A stretch of 5,574 nucleotides of DNA from Treponema sp. (GTDB lineage Bacteria; Spirochaetota; Spirochaetia; Treponematales; Breznakiellaceae), in contig JAIROE010000016.1 of NCBI GenBank assembly GCA_031257715.1, positions 1 through 5,574 on the forward strand, given 5' to 3'. Positions 3,731 through 5,574 of the stretch are shown here, piece after piece. The notes under the pieces are model-generated. The model had not been told where the DNA came from. It was given only the letters and a program-made list of their open reading frames with translations, and did no database searches. The translations under genes were made by a program, and so were the position numbers. The first letter of the stretch is position 1; each line of letters opens with the position of its first letter.

Positions 3731-5554
3731 ATGTCCGGTTCAAAGGAACAGCAGCATAATGAAAAACTCGGTCTTGTACGTCATTCGGTAAGCCACGTCA
3801 TGGCGCAGGCGGTAACCCGTCTTTTTCCGGGGACCAAAGTGGCCATCGGCCCTTCAATAGAAAACGGTTTTTACTATGATTTTCAGTTTCCCGATACCGA
3901 AGGCGGGATGCCCGTAAGTGCCGGGGATCTTCCTGCCATTGAGGCGGAGATGAAGAAGATCATCGACAGCCGGCAGGATTTTGTGAAGGTTGACGTCAGC
4001 CGTGAGGAGGCGCTCGCCCGTTTTGCCGCCGAGCCCTTCAAGATTGAACTCATCAACGAGCTTCCCGGCGGCGCTGAAATTTCCATCTACGAAAACCGGG
4101 ACGCCGGGGGAAAAACCCTCTGGGCGGACCTTTGCCGGGGGCCCCATGTACAGAATACGCGGGAAATTAACTCCGCGGCCTTTAAGCTTCAAAACATAGC
4201 CGGGGCCTACTGGCGGGGGGATGAAAAACGGCCCATGCTTACCCGGATCTACGGTACCGCTTGGGAAACCCCCGGAGATCTCAAGGCCCACCTCGCTTTT
4301 CTTGATGAGGTAGAAAGGCGGGATCACCGCCGGGTGGGGAAGGATCTGGACCTCTATTCCGTCCATGAGGAAGCCGGGGCGGGCCTTATTTACTGGCATC
4401 CCAACGGAGGCCGCATGCGGGTGGCCATTGAGGATTTCTGGCGGCAGGAACATTACCGTAACGGTTACGAGATCCTCTATACCCCCCACATCGGAAAATC
4501 CTGGCTGTGGGAAACGTCGGGCCATCTGGGTTTTTACCAATCGAATATGTACAGTCCCATGGAGATCGACAATCAGGACTACATCATAAAACCGATGAAC
4601 TGCCCTTTCCATATCATGATCTACAAAAACAAGGGGCGGAGCTACCGGGATCTCCCCTTGCGTTGGGCGGAGCTGGGCACGGTGTACCGCTATGAGCGGA
4701 GCGGTGTTCTCCACGGCCTGCTTCGCGTCCGGGGTTTTACCCAGGACGACGCCCATATCTTCTGTACGCCGGAACAGATAGAGAGCGAGATCCTCGAAGT
4801 CCTCCGTTTCAGCCTGCGCGTCTGGAAAATTTTCGGTTTTAAGGACATCAAGGCGTACCTTGCCACCAAACCCGCTGAATCGGTGGGGGAACAGGCCCTC
4901 TGGGATCAGGCGCTGGAGAGCCTCCGCAAGGCGGTCGCCGCCGAGGGCCTTCCCTATGAAATGGACGAAGGGGGCGGCGCCTTCTACGGTCCCAAAATCG
5001 ATCTCAAGATCAAAGACGCCCTTGGCCGCGAATGGCAGATGACCACCATACAGTTCGATTTTAATGAGCCCGAACGGTTCGATATGACCTATGTGGACGC
5101 GGACGGCAGACAGAAGCGGCCCTACATGGTTTACCGGGCCCTTCTGGGCAGCCTGGAACGTTTTTTCGGCGTACTTATCGAACACTTCGGCGGCGCTTTC
5201 CCTGTATGGATAGCCCCGGAGCAGATTGCCGTGATCCCTGTGGCGGAAACTTTTAACGATTACGCGGAAAAAGCGGCGGCGGAACTCCGGGCCAGATCCC
5301 GTGAAAACGGGTGCGACCTCCGGGTTTCCGTCGAACTGGACAATGAGCGGCTCAACGCGAAGATCCGTTCCTGCCAGAACCGGAAGATCCCCTATCTGCT
5401 GGTGGTGGGCCAGCGGGAGGCCGACGAGGGCACGGTGTCTATCCGTCTCCGGGACGGCAGGTCTCCAGGCGAAGCACCGCCTTCCCCCATGAAAATCGCG
5501 GAATTTGCCGATTATGCGGTGAAAAAAGTTATGGCAAGAGATTTGGAATTATAG
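3731..5554 (+). CDS. thrS: Threonine--tRNA ligase (ThrRS), TGS-less form
   Basis: A 607-residue class II aminoacyl-tRNA synthetase that charges tRNA-Thr. It starts directly in the editing domain: HSVSH (His18, His22) and CRGPH (Cys135, His139) are its metal/hydrolysis motifs. The catalytic core has motif 1 around 233-253, motif 2 with Arg320 in TVYRYERSG and RVRGFTQDDAH (332-342), and motif 3 ALLGSLERFFG (470-480, Arg477). The anticodon-binding domain runs from about 495 to the end. E. coli ThrRS has about 72 residues before the first editing His; here there are 17, so the N-terminal TGS domain is absent. Zinc ligands Cys291 and His342 are present, but the position of the third (E. coli His511) is Tyr468. 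The ATG at 3731 is chosen for its GAGGAG site; the frame opens at 3650, but the 27 extra residues are not TGS-like. The next gene starts 16 nt after the stop. Confidence 0.96.
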   Translation: MSGSKEQQHNEKLGLVRHSVSHVMAQAVTRLFPGTKVAIGPSIENGFYYDFQFPDTEGGMPVSAGDLPAIEAEMKKIIDSRQDFVKVDVSREEALARFAAEPFKIELINELPGGAEISIYENRDAGGKTLWADLCRGPHVQNTREINSAAFKLQNIAGAYWRGDEKRPMLTRIYGTAWETPGDLKAHLAFLDEVERRDHRRVGKDLDLYSVHEEAGAGLIYWHPNGGRMRVAIEDFWRQEHYRNGYEILYTPHIGKSWLWETSGHLGFYQSNMYSPMEIDNQDYIIKPMNCPFHIMIYKNKGRSYRDLPLRWAELGTVYRYERSGVLHGLLRVRGFTQDDAHIFCTPEQIESEILEVLRFSLRVWKIFGFKDIKAYLATKPAESVGEQALWDQALESLRKAVAAEGLPYEMDEGGGAFYGPKIDLKIKDALGREWQMTTIQFDFNEPERFDMTYVDADGRQKRPYMVYRALLGSLERFFGVLIEHFGGAFPVWIAPEQIAVIPVAETFNDYAEKAAAELRARSRENGCDLRVSVELDNERLNAKIRSCQNRKIPYLLVVGQREADEGTVSIRLRDGRSPGEAPPSPMKIAEFADYAVKKVMARDLEL

Positions 5555-5574
5555 GAGGAGGAGATTTACCATGA
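5554..5574 (+). CDS. Start of a further plus-strand gene (only ATGA in window)
   Basis: GGAGGAGGAG (5554-5563) begins on the last base of the thrS stop codon and is followed 7 nt later by an ATG at 5571-5573. A strong ribosome-binding site at this spacing indicates a downstream gene, probably in one operon with thrS. The product cannot be told from four bases. The listed span includes the ribosome-binding site; coding starts at 5571. Confidence 0.7.
   Translation, partial: GGGDLP

Noticed and set aside
3854..5185. Open minus-strand frame of 443 codons opposite thrS
   Set aside because: It lies entirely antisense to a clearly real thrS, resembles no family, and is explained by the GC-rich codon use of thrS.

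Overview
The window looks like chromosomal core DNA from a spirochaete, most likely a Treponema-type organism with a moderately high GC content such as the termite-gut treponemes. This is inferred from the DnaX N-terminus (MSYEVTATRRRPKTFDELAG), the short ThrRS and the general protein style. No marker in the window fixes the genus. I see no transposase, phage gene or CRISPR array. The protein-coding part is ordinary housekeeping; the unusual content is in the two intergenic regions.

Layout. Positions 1-2063 hold a tightly packed minus-strand operon, dnaX-ybaB-recR. The reading frames overlap by 11 bp (dnaX/ybaB) and 4 bp (ybaB/recR), and recR runs off the left edge. It encodes the clamp-loader subunit tau/gamma, the nucleoid-associated protein YbaB/EbfC and the recombination mediator RecR. 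The likely dnaX -10 box (TATACT) lies only 6 nt from the ATG, so the operon may be read from a leaderless mRNA. Positions 2064-2433 form a divergent intergenic region. It has a good plus-strand promoter, a possible 12-codon leader ORF and two hairpins with related stems. These lead to a plus-strand DUF975 integral membrane protein gene (2434-3015).

The small SRP RNA gene (ffs, minus strand, about 3015-3128) meets the DUF975 gene tail to tail, and its U-tract overlaps the stop codon. It has a clear promoter, TTGAAC-17-TATGAT. From 3152 to 3328 there are four consecutive long, nearly perfect palindromes. The first overlaps the ffs promoter, and the second is followed by five T's and may terminate plus-strand transcription. 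From 3387 to about 3528 the minus strand carries what looks like an independent small RNA. It has a sigma-70-type promoter, a hairpin, and a strong intrinsic terminator whose 17-nt loop contains CACCUCCUU, an anti-Shine-Dalgarno-like sequence.

Positions 3531-3730 are the upstream region of thrS, with a hairpin at 3590-3620 and a repeat-rich leader. thrS (3731-5554, plus) encodes threonyl-tRNA synthetase without the N-terminal TGS domain. By alignment to E. coli numbering recalled from memory, the third zinc ligand (His511) is Tyr468 here. A strong ribosome-binding site fused to the thrS stop codon and the first four bases of another plus-strand gene end the window.
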